Assembly: GCF_042453785.1 (NCBI RefSeq)
Contig: NC_091672.1
Location: forward strand, 3,440,001 to 3,504,000
Origin: Malus domestica
Taxonomy: Eukaryota > Streptophyta > Magnoliopsida > Rosales > Rosaceae
DNA: 64,000 bases
Reading direction: 5' to 3'
The translations under genes were made by a program, and so were the position numbers. Below are positions 22,610 to 34,700 of the stretch, one piece after another. The first letter of the stretch is position 1. Each line of letters opens with the position of its first letter. The notes beneath the pieces were generated by a model, which was given only the letters and a program-made list of their open reading frames with translations, was not told the DNA's origin and did not search any database.

Positions 22610-23118
22610 TGGAGCCAAAAAAAAAAAAAATCAAGAGGCGACACGTGGATTTTTAGGTGAATAGGACAAAATTACCCTCGAGACACACCGGGTTTCCTAC
22701 ACGCGAGCAACGGAGAATCATCCATCAATCGAGTCAAAAGTGTCCAAAATAGGTAACAAGTTCAAATTTATCTCATCCATCCCTACTTCATATCCTCTAC
22801 AAGGAAATCATTCCATAACCTTCAAAACCTTCCATATAAATTAAATTAATTAGGCTAATTAATCACCATTACACCCCAATGCTCTATAAATAGGACTCCA
22901 TTTTCTTTGAAAGACTAAGTTCCATACTCTTGCAAAACTCCCAAAAACTCTCCAAATACTTTTCTCTCTAAATTCTAACTTTGGCATCGGAGGTTCTTCG
23001 GCCAAAGCCCCCCCAATTCATCGTGGGCGTGTGAGGCTCTTGGCCTTGACCTAAGGTGTTAATTGTTTTGTAGGTGCAATTTTGTCCAAGATCAAAGAGG
23101 AAGAAATTTGCATCCACA
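22610..23118 (+). repeat. 5' LTR of TR-GAG element
   Basis: Pairs with 26682-27214. Contains the TATA-like ctataaatagg and ends tttgcatccaca, followed by aattggtgctttcattgaga. Confidence 0.85.
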
Positions 23119-25667
23119 AATTGGTGCTTTCATTGAGAGTTGAAATTCATACTCATAGAAGACTCTCGCATAAAAAAGTTTTTCTCTATTTTCTAGTCAA
23201 TTTGAATATTTTTCATACATTCTTATTATTAGAATTTTTTATTTGCAAAGGTTCTTTGATAAAACCTATAAGAAAAATATAATGGCTAGAAATTTAGAAA
23301 ATTCCATAAGTGAAAATTCTAATACTCAAGAAATGGGATCGCGGAGATCCATGAGGCAAAATGCGGTTGTAAGCAGAGTGGCACCACCACTACAACGTTC
23401 CATCATGGCCCAAGCCATGCCATCCAAGCTTGCATGGGCTCAAGCCCAAGCCTCGCATTCGCATGCACCGCGCATTGAGCAGCCTGCTTCCGCCACCCAG
23501 CATGTTCCTTTGACCCAGCTTGCTCCCATAGCCCAGCTAGCTCCTGCGGCCCTGCCTATTCCCGCGGCCCAACCTGCCCCCGTCGAGCAGCTTACTCCCG
23601 TGGCCCAACCTGCTCTCGTGATCCAGCTTACTCATGCGGCCCAGCCTATTCCTACGACCCAGCCTGCCCCCGTGGCCTCCTAAGCAGCCCAAGTCGGTCC
23701 AAGACTATCTCAACCATCCGGACCTACCATCAAGCTGGGGGCATTTTCACCACATTTCTTCGCGGATTTGACATTTCCCAACTCAAATCTTGCGCTCAGA
23801 GCCTACCACACTTCCACTGCTTAATGAGGTACATTCATTCCAAGCTCTTCCAATCTAAATGGCGAACAACACTTGTCTCGACAAGTTATAGAGTTGACGA
23901 GCGTCCTTGTACAACAGACAACCTTAATGAATCAACTCTTGCAACGCACCGAGATCCAGCGTGCCTCGGACGAGGTGTCTCGAAGCAGGACAAGGGCAGA
24001 AGAACCTCTCTACTAGTGTCCCGACAAGCAGCTCATCAACCAGCCACGATCCGAGCGTTCTGGCAGTTTACGCTCCCGCTTGGATCCTTAGGATAGCGTA
24101 TACTCTTGTCTCAGAGTGCGAATGAGCGTGCATTCCCAATCAAGCCCATAGACGAGCATACGATCACGGTTGAAGTCACACTCCGATTATCAATATGGAC
24201 AACCTTCTAGGCAAAATGTTCATTCACAACTAGGCTCATAAGAAGTATTTTTCACCTCACATTGGAATAGACAGCACGGTAGATGGAGAGAAGCAATCAC
24301 TTAATCCGACTCAAGTTCAACCGACAGCCTGCGAGCAGCCTATTTGCCTGTTAGGAACATGCCACATGCATTGCAGCTGTGACATAGACGAGTCGATCAT
24401 AGGGAAGAGTGGCCCAAACCTATAAGTCACGACCAGGGGTAGCCGAAAATTCCACTGCCCTAGCAGAGGTAAATTCAAGAAAAAGTTGAGAGGCTCATAA
24501 CTGAACGATTATGCAATTTACAATGTAACCAGCTTGCTGATGATACGCTTTGACGATACATGACCAACATAAGCGTGTCACCATTCATGAATGAGATCGA
24601 GCAAACATATCCACTTCGCGGGTTCACTATGCCTCACTTCACTCCGTACAAGGGAGACGAAGATCCGGATCGACATCTCAAGCACTACTGCAGTACTATG
24701 GTCCTTTACAGGAACAACGACGCGCTTATGTACAAAATTTTTGCCACAACTCTACAAGGCGAAGCGCAAGATTGGTTTCACACTCTACCGCCATAATCGA
24801 TCCGGAGTTTCAACGAACTTTCCTTTGTTTTCATTAAGGAGTATTCATCTAACCGCTTAATCAAAAGGACATTCGACCACCTATTCAGCATCGCAAAAGA
24901 CCTTTGGGAGACAATTCGCGACTATGTTAAGAGGTTCAAAGCGGAGAAGGCCAAGATTGTTGGCTGCAACGAGGACATAGCAATGGCAGCATTCAGAAAT
25001 AGGCTTCCCACCGAATATCCTTTATTCGGAAAACTGATCATGGGAGAATAACTGACCCTAGCTGCTTCGTATGCTTTGGCAGAAAAGCATGCATTATGGG
25101 ACGAGGCCAAGCAGTCTAATACAAACGAGTCGGAAAAGAAGCACATGGAACGTGTCCCGACCAAAGAAGACTCAGCGCCTGAAGTGTTCACCAAGTTTGC
25201 AGTTCCAATTGGTCAAATTCTCCGCAAGCTCAAGAACGAACCTTGGTTCGAACTGCCGCCACCCATGAAAGGCGATCTTACCAGACTGGATCATACAAAG
25301 TATTGCGCATTCCATCAAGGACCAGGCCACATTACCAACGGCTGCCTGAAGTGAAAGCAGTGCCTTAATAAGTTGACAAATGAGGGCCGATGCGATAAGT
25401 ATCTTCACAGGTTAACGAAACGGCCTACATAAGCAGGGGAAGTCTTTGTCACCCCATGAACCCTGTTTGGGCTTTTCCAAATAAGTTCGAAGTCTCAAGC
25501 AGCTCGACGAATAAGGCCTCGCAGGCCAAAGATTATCCAGTTTGTTATGCAGTTTCTACCTTCCAACACAATTGATTTATTTCTTTATTCTCAATGAATA
25601 TTCAAGAAGTTACTCATAAGCTTGGCTCAACTGCTGTCCACAACAACTACTCAAAACCCTTTTTGGG

Positions 25668-25908
25668 TCTGCTATCCAATGCGAGAGGATAAACTAATTG
25701 TTCTCTAGTGCGAGAGGGTAAACCAATTCCCCGACACCTATATGGGTTTGCTCTCCAGTGCGAGAGGATAAACTAATTGCTCTCTAGCACGAGAGTGTAA
25801 ACTAATTGCTCTCCAGGGCGAGAAGGTAAACTAATTGCTCTCCAGTGTAAGATGGTAAACTAATTCCTCGACACCCATCTAGGTAAGCTCTCCAGTGTGA
25901 GAAGGCCA
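25668..25908. repeat. About 33-bp tandem repeat in TR-GAG element
   Basis: Roughly seven or eight degenerate units of the form gctctccagtgcgagagg then ataaactaatt, with the longer insert ccgacacctatatgggt in some copies. Located in the non-coding part between gag and the 3' LTR. Confidence 0.85.
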
Positions 25909-26681
25909 CATAGCTTAAAAGATCGAATGCTTGAAGATCAACTAGGCAGCAAATGGTCATGGGCAGCAGCCACTTTTGCACTTAACAGTTCACTCATCCG
26001 ACACTTTATCTTCAGCAGCTTCAATCGTGACAGCTTTATCCTTGACTGCTCCATCTATGGCAGCTGAGAAATCAAACTCAAATAGTTTCCTCATTTTTGG
26101 CAAGCAGCCCAGACATGGCAGCCTAAACTGTTGCCCATGCCACACCACTTCCTCGTCCAATGCCGAGCTAATCCTTGGCTTCAATTAAGCCGAGCAGCAC
26201 AAGCAATGGCCCCTGCCACATCACCTCCTTGGCCCATAACAAGCCGACTCCTGGCCCCTGCCAGCTGACATGCCGCACCCTGACGGCTGCCCTGTGGTAG
26301 CACCTCCCAAGAAGAAAACAAGGAGAATTAAGTTTTCCTTACATTGGTGCGGCGCGGAGAAGACGAAGAAAGCAATGAAAAATGGTCATTTGCACAAGCA
26401 AGTGTAGAAGATTGCTAGGGGAGGGGGAACAAATATCCTCTAAGCTTTCTCTCTTGTAGGGTAGAATAAATCGCTCTCGAAAGTTGATTTAACAACCCAC
26501 TTAAGGTGGACTTAAATAGGCTTTGAGAGAAATTTATTTCCCTTTCCTAGAATGATCTAATTTCATATTAAAGAGGGAATTTACATCAAAATAGGAAGCA
26601 ATCCTAAGTTTCCTACAGCAAGAAGATCTCTACACCTGCTGCCCTTTCATACGAGCAGCCCAGCAAGTGTGGGGGCATTTA

Positions 26682-27214
26682 TGGAGCCAAAAAATAATCA
26701 AGATGCGACATGTGGATTTTTAGGTGAAGAGGACAAAATTACCCTGGAGACACACCGGGTTTCCTACACGCGAGTAGTGGAGAATCATCCATCAACCGAG
26801 TCAAAAGTGCCCAAAATAGGTAACAAGTTCAAATTTATCTCATCCATCCTTACTTCATATCCTCTACAAGGAAATCATTCCATAACCTTCAAAACTTTCC
26901 ATATAAATTAAATTAATTAGGCTAATTAATGGATTAATCCATTAATCACCAAATTAATCATCATTACACCCCAATGCTCTATAAATAGGACTCCATTTTC
27001 TTTGAAATACTAAGTTCCATACTCTTGCAAAACTCCAAAAAACTCTCCAAATATTTTTCTCTCTAAATTCTAACTTTGGCATCGGAGGTTCTTCTGCCAA
27101 AGCCCCCCCAATTCATCGTGGGCGCGTGAGGCTCTTGGTCTTGACCGAAGGTGTTAATTGTTTTGTAGGTGCAATTTTGTCCAAGATCAAGGAGGAAGAA
27201 AATTTGCATTCACA
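26682..27214 (+). repeat. 3' LTR of TR-GAG element
   Basis: Pairs with 22610-23118 and follows the purine-rich tract. Carries an extra palindromic stretch around ggattaatccattaat that the 5' LTR lacks. Confidence 0.85.
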
Positions 27215-27219
27215 ACACT

Positions 27220-28046
27220 TGCATCACTGGCTGGGAGTTGCCCACTATTTTGAGAAATGATAAAAAACAATCCTAACACAACTCTTATTATTTAATCTCT
27301 CATCTTCCCGTTGAATGGCATCCTTTTCTTCTCTCTCTTCTTTTTGGGGTGTGTCTCTATTATATCATTTTCCTACTCCTCAAATCAAATGGTTCCATAC
27401 AACATGCCCAATGATGTGAAAACACAATGGTGAGGAGAACCTGGTGGGTCCCGAGAAGGACATTCATGCATGTTTTCTTTTCCTCAGCACCCAACTTTCA
27501 ACATTAAGATTGATTGAATTTGCTTGCTGATGACCACTGTTTGATATTGAGACACACATTGACATTGCACGACCCTACAACATATTGGCAATCATCCACC
27601 TTGATCTGATTTTCAATGTTTTATATTCCGAAGCGTTTGTAAAATATCGAATAACGATCTAACAATTCAATCATTTTGACGAAGTTTTAAATGTGAAATC
27701 AAACACATACACAACGAATTAGGCACATGCTTACATTAAATGACAAAATTTTGAAGAGTTGTACTAGTGATAGCCGCCAACACACGTTTAACATTTCTAA
27801 ACCCGTAGTGGTCACAATCCATCGAGATGACAATATCGATATATTAGGCTTGAGTCTAGTCGAAAGGTATGTAATTTGTAGATAACATCATCACATGATT
27901 TCCATTTTACCAAAGGTCACTTCCTCCGCTATCAATTCTATCACCGCAAAGGATATTGATCAGGAGAAACATAGCGACTGAACAGTATAGTTTCATGTGA
28001 AACATTTAGAAGATTTGTTTCTTTCATTTTGTTTACCAATAATACC
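27220..28046. other. Intergenic DNA
   Basis: No gene or clear repeat was recognised. Confidence 0.5.
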
Positions 28047-28056
28047 ATTCAACGTT

Positions 28057-29768
28057 GGGAAATTTGGAAAAATAACCAAATTTTAGATCTCATATAGAAT
28101 TATAACCACTATTTTAATTTTAGGGTTCTTTAGATATAAACTCATGCAACACTTATTTTCTTAACAAAAACCCATCTCGTTTTAAACATTCAAATAAAAC
28201 CCAAATTTGAAATAAATTGCCATGTAAACAAATAAATACCTATTATTTTCAAAATATATACAATTGTGCCACAACACCCTAATTATGTTGATGAATTTAA
28301 TTACCACCATAATTATAGCAAATAAGTGCTTTATTATTACAAAATTATCTACTTTATACTTGTCTTACCATCATCTGTTCCGTTTCTTTTATTTGTTTGA
28401 CAATCATTGTAGGTAAATTATTTTGCATGTATACGTTAGGCACATTTTGTTGTTATTATATCTGTGTGAAATAAATTACCTATATTTTTAAGTAGAATAA
28501 GGGTAATTAATTAACTTTGAATCAATTGGCTAAAAACATTATTTTATTTTGTAGGTAAATAATTTTGCATGTATTATTACATATACTAGGCACATTTGTT
28601 GTTATTATGTGTTGTTTGCAATCAATCAACATTCATTTATTTTGTAGGTAAATTATTTTGCATGTATTATTACATAAGTTAGGCACATTTTGATATTATT
28701 ATATATATGTGTATGCAAATAGCTTAAATAACTTTTGAATCAAATAGTATTTATTTATTTATTACGTAGGTAAATTATTTTGCATGTATTATTTTACCTG
28801 GAACTTATATTGTTATTTTATATATGTAATATATTGGTAATTTTGAATAAAATAACATTTTTATATTTGTAAAAAAATGCTAATTTACTTGTTACAATTA
28901 TTTGAAAAGGAAAAAAATGCTCATTTTTACATAAATATGAACACAACTATATAAGGAAACAAAACTTTAATGTCATGTAATTTTTGTTATTAATATGCAT
29001 TGAAATCATGACACTCAAAATTTTCTTTTCCAAATCTGCATAAACATTTCAAAACGTTTAATTGAATGAAATAATATAAAATAAATGTAGATAATAAGTA
29101 ATAAACCCAAAGTCAATAATATTAGGGGTAATTTAGACATTCAAAAATACCAATTTTGCCAAGTGATACTTAATTATGGATATTGCTTAGTTGGAGCCTA
29201 GTCATTGGGTTTTTATCAGAAAATTTTACAATTGGGGGTTTTAGTTAATGATAATTATAACCAAAACTTGATGTAAAAGTATTAATATACCCTTAATACT
29301 AGGGTTTCTCATAACAACCACAACACAACCTTTAAACTACCTTAAAATGTTGAGGATTACTGCAGATTGAGGCCACTGAATTAACTTTCTCTTTAATTAG
29401 CAAGACAACCTATGAGAATGTTCTTCAGAAGGTACTAATTCCATAGCTAATTATTATTTTTGTAATTAGATACTTCGATTTAGTGTTTCACTGACTAAAT
29501 TGCATACATTCCAATATATTTTTCCAGTGGATGAAGAAAAAATACGAAATTGCATATGCAAAGTGAATAGTGAAAACAAAAAAGTGATGAAGATTAATTT
29601 CTCATTTTAGGATAGTTTAAAGGTTTGTTTTGGTTGTTGTGAGAAACTCTAATAATAAGGGTATATTAGTACTTTTACATCAAGTTTTGGTTATAATTAT
29701 CATAAAATTAATATGGTGGCTATAATTCTATATGGGATCTAAAATTTGGTTATTTTTCCAAATTTCCC
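28057..29768. mobile_element. 1.7-kb non-autonomous Mutator-like element
   Basis: Nine-base target duplication ttcaacgtt (28048-28056 and 29769-29777). Terminal inverted repeats of at least 53 bp with about two mismatches: left gggaaatttggaaaaataac then ccaaattttagatctcatat; the right end mirrors this. AT-rich interior with no ORF of note. Four iterations of gtaggtaaattattttgcat lie near 28411, 28550, 28645 and 28766. A second, inner inverted repeat lies near the right end. Confidence 0.88.
29245..29706. repeat. Inner inverted repeat nested in the Mutator-like element
   Basis: Arms of about 100 bp: left atgataattataaccaaaac then ttgatgtaaaagtatt, right acttttacatcaagttttgg then ttataattatcat. 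It could be a nested MITE inserted in the larger element, although a target duplication was not resolved. Confidence 0.7.
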
Positions 29769-29777
29769 TTCAACGTT

Positions 29778-30037
29778 TACTCGTACATGACATTATGAAT
29801 CAAGTTACTAGTATGCACGCATACCACGCTTCTGTTAAAATGATTTAATGTCTCGTACACAAACATGATATGCATACGTTACTGTTTCATTTCATCTGAT
29901 TTCGTTTATTTAAAGATAAATATATGTTTAACAATCTACGTCACTTACCGTTTCTTTCAAGCACACATAACGCTTGTCTTCTTTATTCACTTAGATTTCT
30001 TTCTTTCTTTCTTTCTTTATGATAATATTTGGTGGAG
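29778..30037. other. Intergenic DNA with TTTC microsatellite
   Basis: A (TTTC)n tract at about 29998-30019. Otherwise featureless. Confidence 0.7.
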
Positions 30038-30040
30038 TAA

Positions 30041-30324
30041 GGGTGCGTTTGGTACGCAGACGGAACGGGACGGAACGGGACGGGATGGGACGGAACGAAG
30101 GTGTAATTTTTGAAAAAGACATGGGGTATATTTGTCTTAAAATGGTAAAACATTGTGTTCCACAGACGTGGAACAAACCCGTTCCAGGGGGGGAGGTGGA
30201 ACGCAAAAACACCCAAAATCTGTCCCGTGGAACAACCCGTTCCACCCATTTTTGGCGCACCAAACGTGGGACGGAACGCCTCGTCCCGTTCCGTCCCGTC
30301 CCGTCCCACGTACCAAACGCTCCC
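30041..30324. mobile_element. 284-bp Tourist/Harbinger-type MITE
   Basis: Three-base TAA target duplication (30038-30040 and 30325-30327). Inverted ends gggtgcgtttggtacgc and, inward from the right, gggagcgtttggtacgt. Subterminal tandem gggacggaac blocks are mirrored as cgttccgtcccgtcccgtc. The ORFs that cross it are low-complexity products of these repeats. Confidence 0.85.
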
Positions 30325-30659
30325 TAAAGGGGAAAATACCAATTGGCAATTATACCCCTACACCCGGAGCACATTGCCCACAATGGACTAGAGTAGTCAA
30401 GCACTCAAGCTCACCCAATCTTACCTTAATAAGATTTTGAAGAATTTTTTGATTTTTTTTTTCAAACAAAACCATTATGATCCTGATTTGTGCATTACGT
30501 TACTAATCACGTTGCTAATACATGCGAGTGTCGATTGTTTGATACATTGTTTAAATGAATTTTACTTATTTTTAAAACAGATATATCTCGTAACGTAACT
30601 TTTTTTTGTTTTATTTATTCGCTCATGTTTCCTTTTTCTTTATAAATACTTTATCAGAA

Positions 30660-31735
30660 TTAATGTGTCAAACACCAAATATCCCGTGTAGAGCCAGATC
30701 ACATTGGCCACAATGGTAGAAAGGCAAAGATGTCATTCCGTCTAGGGGCTTTTTGGGGCTCGCCGACAATGACACTGCCCGTAATTCACACGCCGAGTCG
30801 CCTTGCGTTTTGCGCGGTACAAAGACTCACTTTTAGCGCAGTGGCATAAATGCAAATACCGATCACAAACAGGGTTAACGACAAAGACACTCACAAACGT
30901 CGTGATTAACGGGACACACTCTCTCTCCCCCCTCTCCCTCCGCCTCCTCCTGGGTTTTCTGAGACACAGTCAATTCGACCTCTGTGTCTGAAGAGAGCCC
31001 GAGAGGCCGGCGCAGGGTTTCTCTACTGTTTACCGTAAAACAGTAAAACCCCACTCTCTTTCTCTCTCTCGTCTCTCTCGTCTCTCTCTCTCTCTAGCTA
31101 CAAGTGGCCATTTACCAAGGAGCTCTGAGTTGGCTCCGGCGGACGCCATAGCCGTGGCCTAATCTCAGCCGTTGATCCCTCGCCATTTCCCGCTCTATTT
31201 CGGCACAGCAGGGAGCACCTCCGGCTCCAACTGTACGCTTCAAATTTCCCAGTTTTCCATTTGTTTATTTTTCCCTCTCGTTTTACTTCTTCCTTAATGC
31301 CGTCTTTTCAGTTTAATATCGTGTTTATGTTCTAAAAGACCATGTCTTTTTATCGGTACGTGATCCCGGTGTATTGGGGTTTGGTTGCTTACTCAATGAT
31401 CGGTTGGTTTCAGTGGAGTGGCTGACTGTGATCGCCCTAATTCAATTAGGGTTTGGAATTGTGGTTAATGGGGGTGTTTAGAATAGGTAATTAGGTTTTG
31501 CAGGGACTTGTTTTGATAGTAATGCTGCTACATGGCTACCTAACTTAGTTTGAGAGTCGATTTCTCGAGCCTTTGTCCAAGTCAGGATTGTACTGAATTT
31601 TCAATGTCTTGGGTTTTTGATTGGCTTATGTGAAATTTTGAATTTCAAGTTCGCTGTTAGAACCGAATGTTTATGTCGAATTTGTATGTAGGTTGGTTTT
31701 GTTCCAAAAAAAAGGGAGCTTTTATCGATACGCAA
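30660..31735 (+). promoter_or_regulatory. SPY promoter, leader and probable leader intron
   Basis: The region rises in GC after about 30700 and has CT-rich leader tracts (about 31048-31096) typical of plant 5' UTRs. A donor-like ct|gtacgc near 31230 and an acceptor-like gtatgtag near 31691 suggest one leader intron of about 460 bp before the ATG at 31736. The transcription start is not defined. Confidence 0.5.
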
Positions 31736-34700
31736 ATGGCATGGACGGAGAAAGATGTTGGTAATGTGAGAAATGGAGAGCCGGCCGGAGAGAATGGATT
31801 CTTGGATGGTTCGCAGCCTTCTCCTAGTACCAGTGGTTCTATAGTTGTTGGAGTTCCGGCAGGGAAGGTGTTTGAAGTGAAAGATGCTCTTTCTTATGCC
31901 AACATTCTTCGTTCGAGGAACAAGTTTTCTGATGCTCTAAGTCTTTACGAGACTCTGTTGGAGAAAGATCCCGGAAACGTGGAGGCTCATATTGGAAAAG
32001 GAATATGCTTGCAGATGAAGAATATGGGAAGGCTTGCTTTTGACAGTTTCGCAGAAGCCATCAGGTTGGACCCACAGAATGCGTGCGCTCACACACATTG
32101 TGGAATTTTGTACAAAGACGAGGGTCGTCTAAGGGAAGCTGCCGAGGCATGATCCTGTTACTTAACTTTCTATTTTTATGGAAAAGAAAAGAAACAGTAT
32201 TTCTCTTGATCTGTTTTCTACTACTTTTTTGTGCTTTGATGATTGATTATTTATGATTGAAGTTATGAAATTTTACCAGTTACTATTCAATTTTTCTTGG
32301 AACAGTCTTATCAAAAAGCTCTAAAAGCAGATCAATCCTACAAACCTGCTGCGGAATGCCTAGCCATTGTATTAACCGATCTTGGAACAAGCTTAAAGCT
32401 TGCCGGAAATACTCAAGAGGGACTGCAGAAGTATTATGAAGCTTTGAAGACAGATCCGCACTATGCTGTAATTTAATATTCTCCTTCCCCCTTTTAACCT
32501 TTATTTTTCTTGTTTACTGTTCTTACAAATTTGTATTCTTACCTCACTCTGGAAATGCAGCCTGCATATTATAACCTTGGTGTTGTCTACTCCGAAATGA
32601 TGCAATTTGACATGGCCCTTACTTGCTATGAGAAGGCTGCATTGGAGAGGCCGATGTATGCTGAAGCATATTGCAACATGGGTGTCATTTACAAGAATCG
32701 TGGTGACTTGGAGTCTGCTATTGCTTGCTACGAGAGGTAGTCTACTGTTTGCGTTCCTCTTGTCATTCTAAGTTGGGGCTTGCATATATATAACTGTAAA
32801 TCTGTTTGATGATCTATGCTGATGCGTTTCTTGGTTGGTTGCTATGCTTTACCAGGTGTCTTGCTGTTTCGCCAAACTTTGAGATTGCAAAGAATAATAT
32901 GGCAATAGCATTGACAGATTTAGGAACAAAGGTGATATTTCGTTATTTTTTTTCATTTTGGATTCTTCCCTTATTGATATTTTGGTTTGTTGTAATCGAC
33001 TACATTACTCTTACGTGTTTTCCTATAAAACTTACATTTTGGTTTTGCTACCTAATTTTTACTCTCTGTTCATCATTGTTTTGTCGGGTTTATTGACTAA
33101 TGATTGGTTTGGTGAAGAAGTGGACGATTTTGTTTATTGTGCTTTGGTCCGAAGAGAATTTGTGTCCTAGAGGCAGTGTCGAATTCATTGCACTTTCCAT
33201 GTCACTAGGTGCTCCCTGACATTTTTGTGCTAAGATTACACCAAAAGAAATGTGCACTGAAATGAATTTAATCAATCCTCAATGATAAATCCGTTCGGTA
33301 AGACAAATTAGGTTTGCCAATCCCAAGATATGCTCACACCATGGACATAGGTTGTAAACTTTTAACTATGCATATTGTTTTCTCGATGAGCACTAATTAT
33401 CCGTATTTGACATAGATAAAAGAGATATTAAATGGTGAAAATCATTGAAGCATTTTGTACAGAGTGTATAGTCCTAACTTTTTAGTGTTTCTATTTAAAG
33501 AGAATACTGTTTAAAATGCAGAAATGCTTTATTTGTTGCTCATAAATTTCATTTATCCATATTTGTGGTTGCTTAAATTTCCACAACTGAAAAGGGTGGC
33601 TAGACTCTGGTGATCTCATTATATAATTCCTTAAACATTTTTAATTGACTATTTTTTTACTAAATTAACTTAATCAGTAACATCCATGAAGAAATATTAG
33701 TGGTCAAACCTGAGTTGGATTTACTTTGTGTGAGATAAACATGATGTGCTAAGTATTAGCTGCAATGAACCCAAATGTTTTTGTTCTCTAGAATCTTTCG
33801 TCATCTGTTCGGTCTATCTATTTTTGTTTTGTGAAGATGATAACACCACTAGCTTATTTTCTTGAAATTTTTATATTTCTATTTTCTCATTATGAATTTC
33901 CAATTTTCTACATCTGATTTTGGATTCAGCAACATGTCTATTTAGGTTAAATTGGAAGGAGACATTGATCAAGGCATATCCTATTACAAGAAGGCTTTGT
34001 ATTATAACTGGCATTATGCTGATGCTATGTACAATCTTGGGGTTGCTTATGGTGAAATGCTTAAATTTGACATGGTAAATGTTTTTCTGTAAGGGGGAAC
34101 TCTTATTTGGATGTGTTTTCTTTATGGTTTAGTCAGTTCTACATCGTTTGGGTAATCAATTTCTGTTTATGCAGGCAATTGTGTTCTATGAACTTGCTTT
34201 CCACTTCAATCCCCATTGTGCAGAAGCATGCAATAATTTGGGAGTAATATACAAAGATCGAGACAACCTTGATAAAGCAGTAGAGTGTTATCAGGCAATT
34301 TTTGATACTTGTACAAAAACATTCTTTCTTTTATCCCTTCTAAAATACTGAATGAATGACATTACCATCATCCCATTTGTTATCAATTTGCAGTTGGCTT
34401 TGTCAATCAAACCAAACTTCTCACAATCGTTGAACAATCTTGGTGTTGTCTACACTGTTCAGGTTGAATTTTAAACCCTTTAATGTGTCAGACTCTAGAA
34501 TGTCTATACATCAAACAGTTGCTGACTGCCCTTTTTGCTATTGGCAGGGTAAAATGGATGCTGCTGCAAACATGATTGACAAAGCTATAATTGCAAATCC
34601 CACATATGCAGAAGCATACAACAACTTAGGTCGCTCTCTTTTTCTTTCTTACTGTTGTCTTTGGACCTTATGTTTTGAAGTGATTGATGGAATTCAAGTA

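Larger units (their letters stand above)
22610..27214 (+). mobile_element. TR-GAG type non-autonomous gypsy-group LTR element, fossil
   Basis: Two LTRs, 22610-23118 (509 bp) and 26682-27214 (533 bp, longer mainly by an indel near 26930), both starting tggagcc and ending in ..caca. By eye they differ at about 20 of 500 aligned bases, near 4 percent; at 1.3e-8 per site per year that is roughly 1.5 million years. A TATA-like ctataaatagg is near 22884 and 26980. A primer-binding-like stretch follows the first LTR and a purine-rich tract (agtgtgggggcattta) precedes the second. Parts in order: an Ala/Pro/Gln-rich N-terminal region, a gag domain (PHFTPYKGDEDPDRHLKHY, DWFHTLPP), and a Cys/His segment (YCAFHQGPGHITNGC). 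No pol is present. The gag region is broken in several places. The sequence cacttg occurs at both outer edges, consistent with a target duplication. Confidence 0.8.

Noticed and set aside
25668-25908. Regular short repeats that might suggest a CRISPR array
   Set aside because: Units are contiguous and degenerate without unique spacers, and the genome is a plant; it is a tandem repeat in an LTR element.
30019-30440. Overlapping ORFs rich in Arg, Pro and Thr on both strands
   Set aside because: They fall within the Tourist-type MITE and come from its gggacggaac subterminal repeats.
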